Assembly: GCF_000787815.1 (NCBI RefSeq)
Contig: NZ_BBPO01000026.1
Span: 1 to 63,843, forward strand
From: Streptacidiphilus neutrinimicus
Lineage (GTDB): Bacteria; Actinomycetota; Actinomycetes; Streptomycetales; Streptomycetaceae
Length of the DNA: 63,843 bases
Reading direction: 5' to 3'
Made by a program: the position numbers and the translations under genes. Below the pieces are notes generated by a model, which worked only from the letters and a program-made list of their open reading frames with translations, was not told the DNA's origin and did not search any database. Shown here piece by piece: positions 31,455-40,713 of the stretch; the stretch's first letter is position 1; every line of letters starts with the position of its first letter.

Positions 31455-34292
31455 GTGAGCGGCCGGGGTCTCGAAGAGGAACTGCGGGGCGCCCTGCGTG
31501 GTGAGGTGGACTTCGGGGCCGCCCAGCGCGGGGTCTACGCGTACGACGCGTCGAACTACCGGCAGGTGCCGCTCGGGGTCGTGAAGCCCGCGTCGCGCGA
31601 CGACGTGCGGGCCGCCGTCGCGCTCGCGGGGGCGCACGGCGTGCCGGTGGTGGCGCGTGGGGCGGGCACCAGCATCGGCGGACAGGCGATCAGCCCGGGC
31701 GCGCTGGTGCTGGACCTCCGGGCCGGGCTCGGCGGGCTCGCCGAGGACGCGGTCGACCCTCGCGCACGCACCGCGCGGGTGCGGCCGGGGACGGTGCTGG
31801 ACGAGTTGCAGCGCGCCGCCGCGCCGTACGGGCTGCGGTTCGGGCCGGACCCGTCCACGCACAGCCGCTGCACCCTCGGCGGCATGATCGGCAACGACTC
31901 CTGCGGCGCGCACTCCGTCGCGTACGGGCGGACCTCCGACAACGTCCGGTCACTGGACCTGCTGCTCGCCGACGGAACCGAGCTCACCGTGCACGGGCCG
32001 CGCACGGCCGCCGAGCGGCAGGCGATGGCGCGCGAGCCCGGCCGGGCCGGGGAGCTCTACCGGGAACTCCACGAGCTCACCGAGGCCAATCTCATGACGC
32101 TGCGTCAGGCGTTTCCCGCGCTGCCGCGCCGCGGCTCCGGCATCGCGCTCGACGCGCTGCTGCCCGAGCGCGGCTTCGACCTCGTCCGGGCGCTGGTCGG
32201 CACGGAGGGGACCTGCGCCCTCGTGCTCGGGGCGACCGTCGACCTCGTCCCGCGCCCGAGCCGGACCGAGCTGGTGGTCGCCGGGTACGCCGACGAGACG
32301 GCCGCCGCCCAGGCCGTCGTCGAGCTGCTGCCGCTCGGGCCGTTGACGGCGGAGGGGATGGGCGCCGACCTGATCCGGTCCGACGCGGCCCGCGCGCGGC
32401 TGCCCAAGGGCGGCGGGTGGCTGTTCCTGGAGGCCGAGGCGGGCGACCACGCCCGCGCGCTCGAGCGGGCCGTGCGCGGGCAGGGCGCGGAGCTGACCGT
32501 CGTCGCCGACGCGGCCGGGCAGCGGGCGCTGTGGCGGGTGCGCGAGGCCGCCGCGGGGACCGCGACGCGGGGGCCGGACGGGCAGGAGGCGTGGCCCGGC
32601 TGGGAGGACTCCGCCGTGCCGCCGCAGCGCCTCGCGCCCTACCTGCGCGACCTGCGCGCACTCACCGCCGAGCACGGCCTGCACGGCACGCCGTTCGGGC
32701 ACTTCGGCGAGGGCTGCCTGCACCTGCGGCTGGACTTCCCGCTGGACACCCCGGCCGACGGACGCTTCCGGGGCTTCCTGACCGAGGCGGCCGCGCTGGC
32801 GGTGCGCCACGGCGGCTCGCTCTCCGGCGAGCACGGCGACGGCCAGGCCCGCGCCGAGTTGCTGGGCCTGATGTACCCGCCCGAGGTGCTCGCGCTCTTC
32901 GCCCGCTTCAAGGCCCTCTTCGACCCGGCGCACCTGCTCAACCCGGGCGACCTGACCCGGCCGCGCCCGATCGACGCGGATCTGCGCCAGCCGGGCCTGC
33001 CGCGCGCGCTGCCGCTGGCCGACGGCGCCCGCCGCTGCGTGGGCGTCGGCGCGTGCGTCGCGGACGACCCGGCCGCGGTGATGTGCCCGAGCTACGCCGC
33101 CACCCGCGACGAGCGGCACTCCACCCGCGGCCGCGCACGCCTGCTCGGGGAGCTGCTGCGCGGCACGGTGACGGGGGAGGGGCCGATCACGGACGGCTGG
33201 CGCTCGCGCGAGGTGCTGAGCGCGCTGGACCTCTGCCTGTCCTGCAAGGGCTGCGCGAGCGACTGCCCGGTCCATGTCGACATGGCGACCTACAAGTCCG
33301 AGTTCCTGCACCGGCACTACCGCCGTCGCCTGCGGCCGCGGGTGCACTACGCGCTCGGCGGCCTGCCGCGTCTGCTCCGGCTGCTGCACGCCGTCCCGGG
33401 CGCGGGCTGGGCGGCGCGGCTCGCCCTGCGCGTGCGACCGCTCGCGACCGTGGCCCGCGTCCTGGCGGGAACGGCCCCGGAGCGGCCGCTCCCGGCGGTC
33501 CCGGCCCGGTCGTTCGCCGGCTCCTACCGGCCGCCCGCCTCCGGTCGGCCGGTGCTGCTCTGGCCGGACACCTTCGGCAACCACCTCGACCCCGACGTGC
33601 TGCACGCCGGCGCGGCCGTGCTGACGCGGCTGGGCTTCCGGCCGCTGCTGCCGCCGCGCCCGGTCTGCTGCGGCCTGACCTACGTGAGCACCGGCCGTCT
33701 CGACGCGGCCCGCCGGACCATGGCCCGCACCCTCGGCGTGCTCGCCCAGGTGCCCGCCGAGCTGCCGGTCGTGGTGCTGGAGCCGAGCTGCGCCGCGGCG
33801 CTGCGCGAGGAGCTGCCCCGGCTGCTGCCCGACGACCCGCGGGCCGCCGGCCTCGCGGCCCGCGTGCGCACCTTCGCCGAGTTCCTGGACGAGCAGGCGC
33901 CGCTCGACCGGATGCCTCGAGCGGCCGCCGGGCTGCGCGAGGCGCTGGCGCAGACGCACTGTCACCAGCACGCCGTGCTGGGCACCGCCGCCGACGAGCG
34001 GGTGGCGGCGCGGGCGGGGCTGGACGTACGGCGGCTGCCGCCGTCCTGCTGCGGCCTGGCCGGGAACTTCGGGTTCGAGCGGGGGCACCATCAGGTCTCC
34101 CTTGCGTCGGCGGAGCGGGTGCTGCTGCCGGCGCTGCGCGCGGAACCGGGAGCGCGCGTCCTGGCGGACGGATTCAGCTGCCGTACCCAGATCGCCCAGC
34201 TCGGCGACGGCCGCAAGGCCTTGCATCTCGCGCAGTTGCTGCGGGAGGTGCTGGAGGGGGCAGTGCGACCTGAGGGGGATCCGGCTCCGTAG
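31455..34292 (+). CDS. Fused FAD-linked oxidase and 4Fe-4S/CCG-domain dehydrogenase (D-2-hydroxyacid type)
   Basis: A 945-residue fusion. The N-terminal half is a GlcD-type FAD-binding domain (VPVVARGAGTSIGGQAIS, GGMIGNDSCGAHSVAYGRTS, GTPFGHFGEGCLHLRLDFP, SLSGEHGDGQAR). The middle carries two ferredoxin-like cysteine clusters (RRCVGVGACVAD, LDLCLSCKGCASDCPVH). The C-terminal part has two CCG domains (VCCGLTYVSTG, PSCCGLAGNFGFE). E. coli YdiJ, a D-2-hydroxyglutarate dehydrogenase, has this architecture; D-lactate or glycolate are other options. Electrons would pass through Fe-S centres to the quinone pool. GTG 31455 is preceded by CACAAT at 6 bases, suggesting a leaderless transcript. Confidence 0.85.
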   Translation: MSGRGLEEELRGALRGEVDFGAAQRGVYAYDASNYRQVPLGVVKPASRDDVRAAVALAGAHGVPVVARGAGTSIGGQAISPGALVLDLRAGLGGLAEDAVDPRARTARVRPGTVLDELQRAAAPYGLRFGPDPSTHSRCTLGGMIGNDSCGAHSVAYGRTSDNVRSLDLLLADGTELTVHGPRTAAERQAMAREPGRAGELYRELHELTEANLMTLRQAFPALPRRGSGIALDALLPERGFDLVRALVGTEGTCALVLGATVDLVPRPSRTELVVAGYADETAAAQAVVELLPLGPLTAEGMGADLIRSDAARARLPKGGGWLFLEAEAGDHARALERAVRGQGAELTVVADAAGQRALWRVREAAAGTATRGPDGQEAWPGWEDSAVPPQRLAPYLRDLRALTAEHGLHGTPFGHFGEGCLHLRLDFPLDTPADGRFRGFLTEAAALAVRHGGSLSGEHGDGQARAELLGLMYPPEVLALFARFKALFDPAHLLNPGDLTRPRPIDADLRQPGLPRALPLADGARRCVGVGACVADDPAAVMCPSYAATRDERHSTRGRARLLGELLRGTVTGEGPITDGWRSREVLSALDLCLSCKGCASDCPVHVDMATYKSEFLHRHYRRRLRPRVHYALGGLPRLLRLLHAVPGAGWAARLALRVRPLATVARVLAGTAPERPLPAVPARSFAGSYRPPASGRPVLLWPDTFGNHLDPDVLHAGAAVLTRLGFRPLLPPRPVCCGLTYVSTGRLDAARRTMARTLGVLAQVPAELPVVVLEPSCAAALREELPRLLPDDPRAAGLAARVRTFAEFLDEQAPLDRMPRAAAGLREALAQTHCHQHAVLGTAADERVAARAGLDVRRLPPSCCGLAGNFGFERGHHQVSLASAERVLLPALRAEPGARVLADGFSCRTQIAQLGDGRKALHLAQLLREVLEGAVRPEGDPAP

Positions 34293-34406
34293 CCGCTTGC
34301 AGCAACCACCACAAGGCTCTGACCGGCCGCGCGGCATTCTGGTGCCGCGCGGCCGCCGTCGTCTCGCGGCAACACCGTGGACACGCGCAGGTAACGATCC
34401 CGCCGT

Positions 34407-34427
34407 CTTGCAGAAAATTGCTGCAAG
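34407..34427. promoter_or_regulatory. LacI-type operator upstream of malE
   Basis: CTTGCAG-N7-CTGCAAG is a perfect 7-bp dyad immediately upstream of the presumed malE -35 region. A half-related CTTGCAGCAA occurs at 34296-34305. LacI/GalR-type repressors control maltose genes in Streptomyces, and two such regulators are encoded downstream. Confidence 0.7.
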
Positions 34428-34430
34428 GAC

Positions 34431-34460
34431 TTTCCAGTGCGCTCACACCGCTGTTACGTT
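34431..34460 (+). promoter_or_regulatory. Presumed malE promoter
   Basis: TTTCCA (34431-34436), 18 bases, TACGTT (34455-34460). The -35 is a moderate match only. The LacI-type dyad ends 3 bases upstream, so repressor binding would hinder polymerase. Confidence 0.45.
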
Positions 34461-34518
34461 CCTCCCCAAGCCCAGCGGCAGTGCGGCTCTGGGCATCCCA
34501 CCCCTGAAGGAGTGCACA

Positions 34519-35805
34519 ATGCGTCGTGGCATTGCGGCGGCCGTTCTGGCGACGGCGATAGCGGTTTCTGCAAGCGCTTGCGGTTCCTCCGGCGGGACCG
34601 CCTCCGGCAGCTCTGCCAGCGGCCCGGTCACCATCACCTGGTGGGACACCTCGGACGCCACCAACGAGGCCCCGACCTACAAGGCCCTGGTCGCCCAGTT
34701 CGAGCAGGCCAACCCGAGCATCAAGGTCGACTACGTCAGCGTGCCGTTCGCCAACGCGCAGACGAAGTTCACCGCCGCCGCTGCCGCCGGCAAGGGCGCC
34801 CCGGACGTGCTCCGCTCCGACGTGGGCTGGCTCGCCGGCTTCGCCCAGCAGGGCTTCCTGGTCCCGCTCGACGGCACCGCCGCCTCCGCCGAGAAGTCCT
34901 CCTTCGAGCCGCAGCTGATCCAGCAGGCCACCTACCAGGGCAAGCTCTACGGCATGCCCGAGGTCACCGACACCCTGGGCCTGATGTACAACAAGGCGCT
35001 CTTCACCAAGGCCGGCATCACCGCCGCCCCGAAGACCTGGGACGAGCTGAAGGCCGACGCCGCGCTGGTCAAGCAGAAGGACGGCGTCGACGGCTTCGCC
35101 TTCAACCCGGCCTCGTACTACGCCATGCCGTTCCTGTACGGCGAGGGCACCGACATGCTGGACGCGTCGAGCAAGAAGCTGGAGTTCAACTCCGCCGCCG
35201 CGATCAAGGGCATGAACACCCTCAAGGACCTGGTCTCGGCCCCCGGCGTCTCCAAGCTGGACACCACGCCGAACGGCTACACCAACATCATGGACGCCTT
35301 CGAGAGCGGCAAGGTCGCCTCGATCATCCAGGGCCCGTGGGAGACCAGCAACGTCTTCAAGGGCGCCGCCTTCGCCGACAAGACCAACCTGGGTGTCGCG
35401 GCCGTCCCGGCCGGCTCCGCCGGCAAGGCCGGCGCCCCGATCGGCGGTCACAACCTGGTCGCCTACGCGGGCTCGGACGCCGCCCACCAGGCCGCCGCGG
35501 AGAAGTTCATCGCCTTCATGACCTCCGCCGCGTCGCAGGTCACGACCGCGACCAAGAACGACACGCTCCCGACCCGTCAGGACGCCTACACCTCGGCCGT
35601 CACGTCCAACCCGGGCATCGCCGACTTCCAGGCCATCCTGAGCGCTGGTGTGCCGCGTCAGCCCGTCGCCCACTACAGCGACCTGTACGGCCCGTTCGGC
35701 ACCGAGCTGACCAAGATGCTGAGCGGTCAGGAGACCGTCCAGCAGGCGATGAGCAACACCACGATCCAGGCCCAGAAGCTGCTGCCGGACTACGCCGCGC
35801 AGTGA
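34519..35805 (+). CDS. malE: Maltose/maltodextrin-binding lipoprotein
   Basis: A 428-residue extracellular solute-binding lipoprotein of family 1. A signal peptide ends with lipobox-like VSASACGSS, placing the lipid-modified cysteine near residue 21. The mature protein opens with VTITWWDTSDATNEAP and includes KGAPDVLRSDVGWLAGFAQQ and IIQGPWETSNVF, typical of MalE. It captures maltose or maltodextrins at the cell surface for MalFG. AAGGAG lies 7 bases before ATG 34519. A 12-bp palindrome GCAAGCGCTTGC is embedded in the signal peptide codons (34570-34581). Confidence 0.92.
   Translation: MRRGIAAAVLATAIAVSASACGSSGGTASGSSASGPVTITWWDTSDATNEAPTYKALVAQFEQANPSIKVDYVSVPFANAQTKFTAAAAAGKGAPDVLRSDVGWLAGFAQQGFLVPLDGTAASAEKSSFEPQLIQQATYQGKLYGMPEVTDTLGLMYNKALFTKAGITAAPKTWDELKADAALVKQKDGVDGFAFNPASYYAMPFLYGEGTDMLDASSKKLEFNSAAAIKGMNTLKDLVSAPGVSKLDTTPNGYTNIMDAFESGKVASIIQGPWETSNVFKGAAFADKTNLGVAAVPAGSAGKAGAPIGGHNLVAYAGSDAAHQAAAEKFIAFMTSAASQVTTATKNDTLPTRQDAYTSAVTSNPGIADFQAILSAGVPRQPVAHYSDLYGPFGTELTKMLSGQETVQQAMSNTTIQAQKLLPDYAAQ
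34570..34581. promoter_or_regulatory. Second LacI-family-like palindrome inside malE
   Basis: GCAAGCGCTTGC is a perfect 12-bp palindrome with the CG centre typical of LacI-family operators, lying within codons 18-21 of malE. It may be an auxiliary operator allowing looping with the site at 34407, or chance from the SASACG codons. Confidence 0.4.
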
Positions 35806-35812
35806 TCCCCGT

Positions 35813-35854
35813 GCCGGCCGACTGCCTCCTTGAGGGTGGGGGCGGTCGGCCGGC
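35813..35854 (+). terminator. Hairpin between malE and malF
   Basis: GCCGGCCGAC (35813-35822) pairs with GTCGGCCGGC (35845-35854); the intervening bases extend the stem further (GCCTCC with GGGGGC). It lies 7 bases after the malE stop. Such a partial terminator or mRNA-stabilising hairpin is usual in sugar ABC operons and would raise binding protein over permease levels. Confidence 0.7.
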
Positions 35855-35938
35855 CGTCCCGCGTCGTCCCCGGCAGTCGCTCCCCAGCGCTGCCCCCAGC
35901 TGTGCTTTCCCAGTTCTGACGTGCGAAGAGGTGTCAGC

Positions 35939-36943
35939 ATGACCGTGGCCGCGCCGGCGGAAGCCGCCACGCCACGCCGGTCCGAGGAGCCGCGGCGCCG
36001 CACAGGCCCGCTGCGCCGGATCCGGCGTTCCTACGACCAGTTCTGGTACGCCTGGGCGATGTGCGCCCCGGTCGTGGTGATCCTCGGTGTCCTGGTCGGC
36101 TATCCGCTGGTCCTCGGCATCATGTACACCTTCACCGACGCGACCAGCCTCAACGTCGGCCACACGATCGGGGTCAACAAGATCCCCGACACGTTCAGCT
36201 GGGTCGGGCTGAAGCAGTACGTCGACATCCTGTCCGGGCCGGACAACCAGTTCTGGCCCCACTTCTGGTGGACCATCATCTGGACCGTCAGCTGTGTGGC
36301 GATCACCGTCTCGCTGGGCCTCGGCCTCGCCGTGCTGCTCAACCGGCAGGTGCGCGGCCGCACCTTCTACCGGGTGCTGCTGGTGCTGCCGTGGGCGGTG
36401 CCGACCTTCGTCACCATCTTCTCCTGGCGGCTGCTGCTCTCCGACGGCGGCGCGGTCAACCACCTCCTCGGCGCCCTCGGCCTCGGTCAACCCGAATGGC
36501 TGAGCAACCCGTTGTGGCAGAAGATCGCCGCGATCGGGGTCAACGTCTGGGTCGGCGTCCCGTTCATGATGATCTCCATGCTGGGCGGCCTGCAGTCCAT
36601 CCCGGCCGAGCTCTACGAGGCCGCCGAGATGGACGGCGCGACGCCCTGGCAGCGGTTCCGGCACGTCACCCTGCCCGGCCTGCGCCCGGTCAGCAGCACG
36701 CTGATCCTGCTCGGCGTGATCTGGACCTTCAACCAGTTCAACGTCATCTTCCTGCTGTTCGGCTCGACCAACGGCGACAGCGTCCAGATCCTGGTCACCT
36801 ACTCCTACCGGCTCTTCTTCGGCCAGAACCCGATGGACTACGCCGGCGCCGCGACGGTCGGCGTGCTGTGCCTGTCCATTCTCATCGTCTTCACCGAGTT
36901 CTACCGGCGCTGGATCCGGCGCATGCAAGGAGCGCAGGCATGA
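35939..36943 (+). CDS. malF: Maltose ABC transporter permease
   Basis: A 334-residue permease with about six membrane helices and no large periplasmic loop. The ATPase-contact EAA loop reads ELYEAAEMDGATPWQRFRHV near residue 222. It forms a heterodimer with MalG to translocate maltose delivered by MalE. ATG 35939 has AGAGG 8 bases upstream. No ATPase gene occurs in the cluster; Streptomyces maltose systems borrow the shared ATPase MsiK encoded elsewhere. Confidence 0.92.
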   Translation: MTVAAPAEAATPRRSEEPRRRTGPLRRIRRSYDQFWYAWAMCAPVVVILGVLVGYPLVLGIMYTFTDATSLNVGHTIGVNKIPDTFSWVGLKQYVDILSGPDNQFWPHFWWTIIWTVSCVAITVSLGLGLAVLLNRQVRGRTFYRVLLVLPWAVPTFVTIFSWRLLLSDGGAVNHLLGALGLGQPEWLSNPLWQKIAAIGVNVWVGVPFMMISMLGGLQSIPAELYEAAEMDGATPWQRFRHVTLPGLRPVSSTLILLGVIWTFNQFNVIFLLFGSTNGDSVQILVTYSYRLFFGQNPMDYAGAATVGVLCLSILIVFTEFYRRWIRRMQGAQA

Positions 36944-37827
36944 GCCAGACACCCCAGGTCGACAAGGGCAGCCAGGCCGCCAAGAAGAGCCGCGGCCGGG
37001 GCAAGCGGGGCCCGCTCGCCTCCGTGGGACTGCACTCCGTGCTCGCGATCGCGGCCTTCATCGCCGCGTTCCCGGTGGCCTGGGTCGCCTACGTCTCCCT
37101 CGGCCCCGGCGAGTACGACTACCAGCACCCGCAGCGGATCGCCGCGCACCCGTCGCTCTCCAACTACGACCACGTGCTGAACCACACGGACTTCTTCACC
37201 TGGCTCGGCAACTCCACCATCGTCGCGCTCGGCACCACCGTCGTCGGCGTGCTGGTCGCCGCCAGCGCGGGCTACGCCGTCTCCCGGATCCGGTTCCTGG
37301 GCCGCGGCAGCCTGATGTACACCTTCCTGCTGACCCAGATGTTCCCGGTGTCGGTGCTGATCGTGCCGCTGTACAAGATCCTGGCCAACACCAAGCTGCT
37401 CGACACCTACCCCGGCCTGATCCTGGTCTACTGCACCACGGCCGTCCCGTACTGCGCCTGGCTGCTCAAGGGCTACTTCGACACCATCCCGGTGGAGATC
37501 GACGAGGCCGGCCGGATCGACGGGCTCAGCCCCTTCGGCACCTTCTGGCGGCTGATCCTGCCGCTGGCCCGGCCGGGGCTGGCGGTGGCGGCGTTCTACA
37601 CCTTCCTCACCGCCTGGGGCGAGGTCGCCTTCGCGTCCTACTTCCTGCTCTCCCCGGACAAGTTCACCCTCGCCGTGGGCCTGCAGCAGTTCGTCAGCCA
37701 GTACAACTCGCAGTGGAACTACCTGGCCGCGACGGGCGTGCTGATCGCCATCCCGGCCGCCGCCTTCTTCTACCTGGTCCAGAAGCACCTGGTGACCGGC
37801 CTCACCGCCGGCGGGACCAAGGGCTGA
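36940..37827 (+). CDS. malG: Maltose ABC transporter permease
   Basis: A 295-residue permease, partner of MalF; ATG 36940 overlaps the malF stop by 4 bases and AAGGAG lies 8 bases upstream. After a Lys/Arg-rich cytoplasmic start come six helices. The EAA loop reads EIDEAGRIDGLSPFGTFWRL near residue 186, and YLVQKHLVTGLTAGGTKG is the typical MalG C-terminus. Confidence 0.93.
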   Translation: MSQTPQVDKGSQAAKKSRGRGKRGPLASVGLHSVLAIAAFIAAFPVAWVAYVSLGPGEYDYQHPQRIAAHPSLSNYDHVLNHTDFFTWLGNSTIVALGTTVVGVLVAASAGYAVSRIRFLGRGSLMYTFLLTQMFPVSVLIVPLYKILANTKLLDTYPGLILVYCTTAVPYCAWLLKGYFDTIPVEIDEAGRIDGLSPFGTFWRLILPLARPGLAVAAFYTFLTAWGEVAFASYFLLSPDKFTLAVGLQQFVSQYNSQWNYLAATGVLIAIPAAAFFYLVQKHLVTGLTAGGTKG

Positions 37828-37904
37828 TCGAGCCGACTCCCCGGCCCCGCCCATAATCTGACCACCAGTCACTTCTCCCGCAGCTCTCGCACCCAAGGGA
37901 TCCC

Positions 37905-39620
37905 ATGACCCAGCATCTCGTCGTTCCGGCCCAGCCCGCCCGCAGTGGTGGAGACGAGCCCGCGCCGCAGAGAACCGGTTGGTGGCGTGACGCGGTGATC
38001 TACCAGGTCTATCCGCGCAGCTTCGCCGACGCGAACGGCGACGGCATGGGCGACCTCGCGGGCATCCGCGCGCGCCTGCCCTACCTGCGCGACCTGGGAG
38101 TGGACGCGGTCTGGCTCTCCCCGTTCTACGCCTCACCGCAGGCCGACGCGGGCTACGACGTCTCCGACTACCGCCGGGTCGACCCGATGTTCGGCGACCT
38201 GGCCGACGCCGCCGGGCTGATCGAGGACGCGCACGGGCTGGGCCTGCGGGTCATCTTCGACCTGGTGCCCAACCACTGCTCGGACCAGCACGAGTGGTTC
38301 CAGCAGGCGCTGCGCGAGGGCCCCGGCTCCGCGCTGCGCAAGCGGTTCCACTTCCGTGCGGGCAAGGGCGAGAACGGCGAACTGCCGCCCAACGACTGGG
38401 AGTCCATCTTCGGCGGGCCGGCCTGGACCCGGGTCACCGAGCCGGACGGCACGGCCGGGGAGTGGTACCTGCACCTGTTCGCGCCCGAGCAGCCGGACTT
38501 CGACTGGGAGCACCCGGCCGTCGCCGACGAGTTCCGCTCCATCCTGCGCTTCTGGCTGGACCTCGGCGTCGACGGCTTCCGCATCGACGTCGCCCACGGC
38601 CTGGTCAAGGCCAAGGGCCTGCCCGACCTCGGCGTCCACGACCAGCTGAAGCTGCTCGGCAACGACAGCATGCCCTTCTTCGACCAGGACGGGGTCCACG
38701 AGATCTACCGCTCGTGGCGGCCGATCCTGGACGAGTACCCGGGGGAGCGCATCTTCGTCGCCGAGGCGTGGACCCCGACGGTGGCCCGCACCGCCAACTA
38801 CGTCCGCTCCGACGAGCTGCACCAGGCCTTCAACTTCCAGTACCTGGCCACCCCGTGGGTCGCCGAGAAGCTGCGCGAGGTGGTCGACCTGACCCTGGAG
38901 GCGATGCGCCCCGTGGGCGCGCCCGCCACCTGGGTGCTCTCCAACCACGACGTGACGCGGCACGCGACCCGGTTCGCCAACCCGCCGACCGAGGCCACCC
39001 AGATCCGCACCCCCGGCGACCGCGCGCTCGGCCTGCGCCGCGCCCGCGCCGCCACTCTGCTGATGCTGGCCCTGCCCGGCTCCGCCTACGTCTACCAGGG
39101 CGAGGAGCTGGGCCTGCCGGACGTCACCGACCTGCCCGACGAGGTGCGCCAGGACCCGTCCTTCCTCCGCGCCAGCGGCCAGGACGGCTTCCGCGACGGC
39201 TGCCGCGTCCCGATCCCGTGGTCCGGCGCCCAGGCGCCGTACGGCTTCGGCCCCGCCGCGGGCGGCCCGAGCTGGCTGCCGCAGCCGGCCGACTGGGTTG
39301 AGCTCAGCGTCGAGGTGCAGTCCGGCGACCCGACCTCGACGCTGGAGCTGTACCGCTCCGCGCTGGCGATCCGGGCCGCGCACCCGGCGCTCGGCGCGGG
39401 TGACGGCGTCGAGTGGCTGGACGCTCCCGCCGGGGCGCTGGCCTTCCGCCGGAGCCACGCGGACGGTGCCTTCGTCTGCGTGGCCAACACCGGCTCCTCG
39501 CCCGTCCGGCTGCCGCTGCCCGTGCCTGGTCGGCTGCTGCTCACCTCGGGCGAGGAGCCGGTCCGGACGGGCGAGGAGACGGTGGTCCCGGCCGACACGA
39601 CCGTCTGGTGGTCCGTCTGA
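37905..39620 (+). CDS. aglA: GH13 alpha-glucosidase
   Basis: A 571-residue intracellular glycoside hydrolase family 13 enzyme without signal peptide. Conserved regions: DLVPNHCSDQH (I), GFRIDVAH with the nucleophile Asp near residue 229 (II), FVAEAW with the acid/base Glu near 287 (III) and LSNHDVTRHATR with the stabilising Asp near 349 (IV). YQGEELGLPDV and the oligo-1,6-glucosidase-like N-terminus WWRDAVIYQVYPRSFADANG place it among alpha-glucosidases/trehalose-maltose hydrolases. It would cleave imported maltose to glucose. AAGGGA precedes ATG 37905; it follows malG by 77 bases and is probably in the same regulon. Confidence 0.9.
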   Translation: MTQHLVVPAQPARSGGDEPAPQRTGWWRDAVIYQVYPRSFADANGDGMGDLAGIRARLPYLRDLGVDAVWLSPFYASPQADAGYDVSDYRRVDPMFGDLADAAGLIEDAHGLGLRVIFDLVPNHCSDQHEWFQQALREGPGSALRKRFHFRAGKGENGELPPNDWESIFGGPAWTRVTEPDGTAGEWYLHLFAPEQPDFDWEHPAVADEFRSILRFWLDLGVDGFRIDVAHGLVKAKGLPDLGVHDQLKLLGNDSMPFFDQDGVHEIYRSWRPILDEYPGERIFVAEAWTPTVARTANYVRSDELHQAFNFQYLATPWVAEKLREVVDLTLEAMRPVGAPATWVLSNHDVTRHATRFANPPTEATQIRTPGDRALGLRRARAATLLMLALPGSAYVYQGEELGLPDVTDLPDEVRQDPSFLRASGQDGFRDGCRVPIPWSGAQAPYGFGPAAGGPSWLPQPADWVELSVEVQSGDPTSTLELYRSALAIRAAHPALGAGDGVEWLDAPAGALAFRRSHADGAFVCVANTGSSPVRLPLPVPGRLLLTSGEEPVRTGEETVVPADTTVWWSV

Positions 39621-39621
39621 G

Positions 39622-40713
39622 ATGACCCCTCCCGCACAGGGTGGCCGGCCGACACAGGTCGCCGCCCAGCCGGTCCTCCCGCAGGCGCCGGCCCGGCTGG
39701 CGGACATCGCCGTCCAGGCCGGGGTGAGCGAGGCGACCGTCTCGCGCGTGCTCAACGGCAAGGCGGGCGTCTCCGGCACCACCCGGCAGACCGTGCTGGC
39801 CGCCCTCGACGTGCTCGGCTACGACCGCCCGGTCAAGCTGCGCCAGCGCAGCGCCGGACTGATCGGGCTGATCATCCCGGAGCTCAGCAACCCCATCTTC
39901 CCGGCGCTGGCCCAGGTGATCGAGCAGGTGCTGACCCGGCACGGGTACACGCCCGTGCTGTGCACGCAGACGCCGGGCGGCTCGACCGAGGACGAGCTCG
40001 TCGAGCTGCTCGTCGAACGCGGCGTCACCGGCATCGTCTTCGTCTCCGGTCTGCACGCCGACACCAGCGCCGACCACGAGCGCTACGCCCGGCTCGCCGG
40101 GCGCGGCGTGCCGTTCGTGCTGATCGACGGCTTCAGCGAGCGCATCGACGCCTCCTTCGTCTCGCCCGACGACCGGGCCGCGATGTGGATGGCGATCCGG
40201 CACCTCGCCGAACTCGGGCACGAGAAGGTCGGGTTGGCCGTCGGGCCGACGCGCTTCGTGCCCGTGGCACGGAAGCTCAGCGGCTTCACCGAGGCCGCGC
40301 AGGAGCTGCTCGGCCTCTCGGCGGAGGCCGCGCAGGGCCTGGTGCAGCACTCGCTGTTCACGGTCGAGGGCGGACACGCCGCCGGGACGCGCCTGCTGGA
40401 CAAGGGCTGCACCGCGATCGTCTGCGGCAGCGACCTGATGGCCTTCGGCGTCATCCGCGCCGCCCGGCAGCGCGGCCTCGAAGTCCCCGGCGACGTCTCG
40501 GTGGTGGGCTTCGACGACTCCCCGCTCATCGCCTTCGCCGACCCGCCGCTCACCACCATCCGCAAGCCCGTCGAGGCCATGGGCCAGGCGGCGGTGGACG
40601 CGTTGCTGGAGGAGATCAGCGGAACGCCCGCGCACCGCGCGGAGTTCGTCTTCCAGCCCGAGCTCGTCGTGCGCGGCTCGACGGGGGCCGGACCCTCGTC
40701 CGGCGGGCGTTGA
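39622..40713 (+). CDS. LacI family transcriptional regulator (paralogue 1)
   Basis: A 363-residue LacI/GalR repressor. After a 27-residue non-conserved start comes the helix-turn-helix LADIAVQAGVSEATVSRVL and hinge, then the periplasmic-binding-like effector domain (RSAGLIGLIIPELSNPIFPA, VVGFDDSPLIAFADPPL). Most likely the maltose repressor acting on the dyads at malE, in the role of Streptomyces MalR. ATG 39622 follows the alpha-glucosidase stop by one base; the ribosome site is weak. It is strikingly similar to the second LacI gene at 41942, with long stretches identical. Confidence 0.92.
   Translation: MTPPAQGGRPTQVAAQPVLPQAPARLADIAVQAGVSEATVSRVLNGKAGVSGTTRQTVLAALDVLGYDRPVKLRQRSAGLIGLIIPELSNPIFPALAQVIEQVLTRHGYTPVLCTQTPGGSTEDELVELLVERGVTGIVFVSGLHADTSADHERYARLAGRGVPFVLIDGFSERIDASFVSPDDRAAMWMAIRHLAELGHEKVGLAVGPTRFVPVARKLSGFTEAAQELLGLSAEAAQGLVQHSLFTVEGGHAAGTRLLDKGCTAIVCGSDLMAFGVIRAARQRGLEVPGDVSVVGFDDSPLIAFADPPLTTIRKPVEAMGQAAVDALLEEISGTPAHRAEFVFQPELVVRGSTGAGPSSGGR

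Noticed and set aside
34569-36003. Antisense frames across malE as possible genes
   Set aside because: Low-complexity shadows; malE has a full signal peptide and family motifs.
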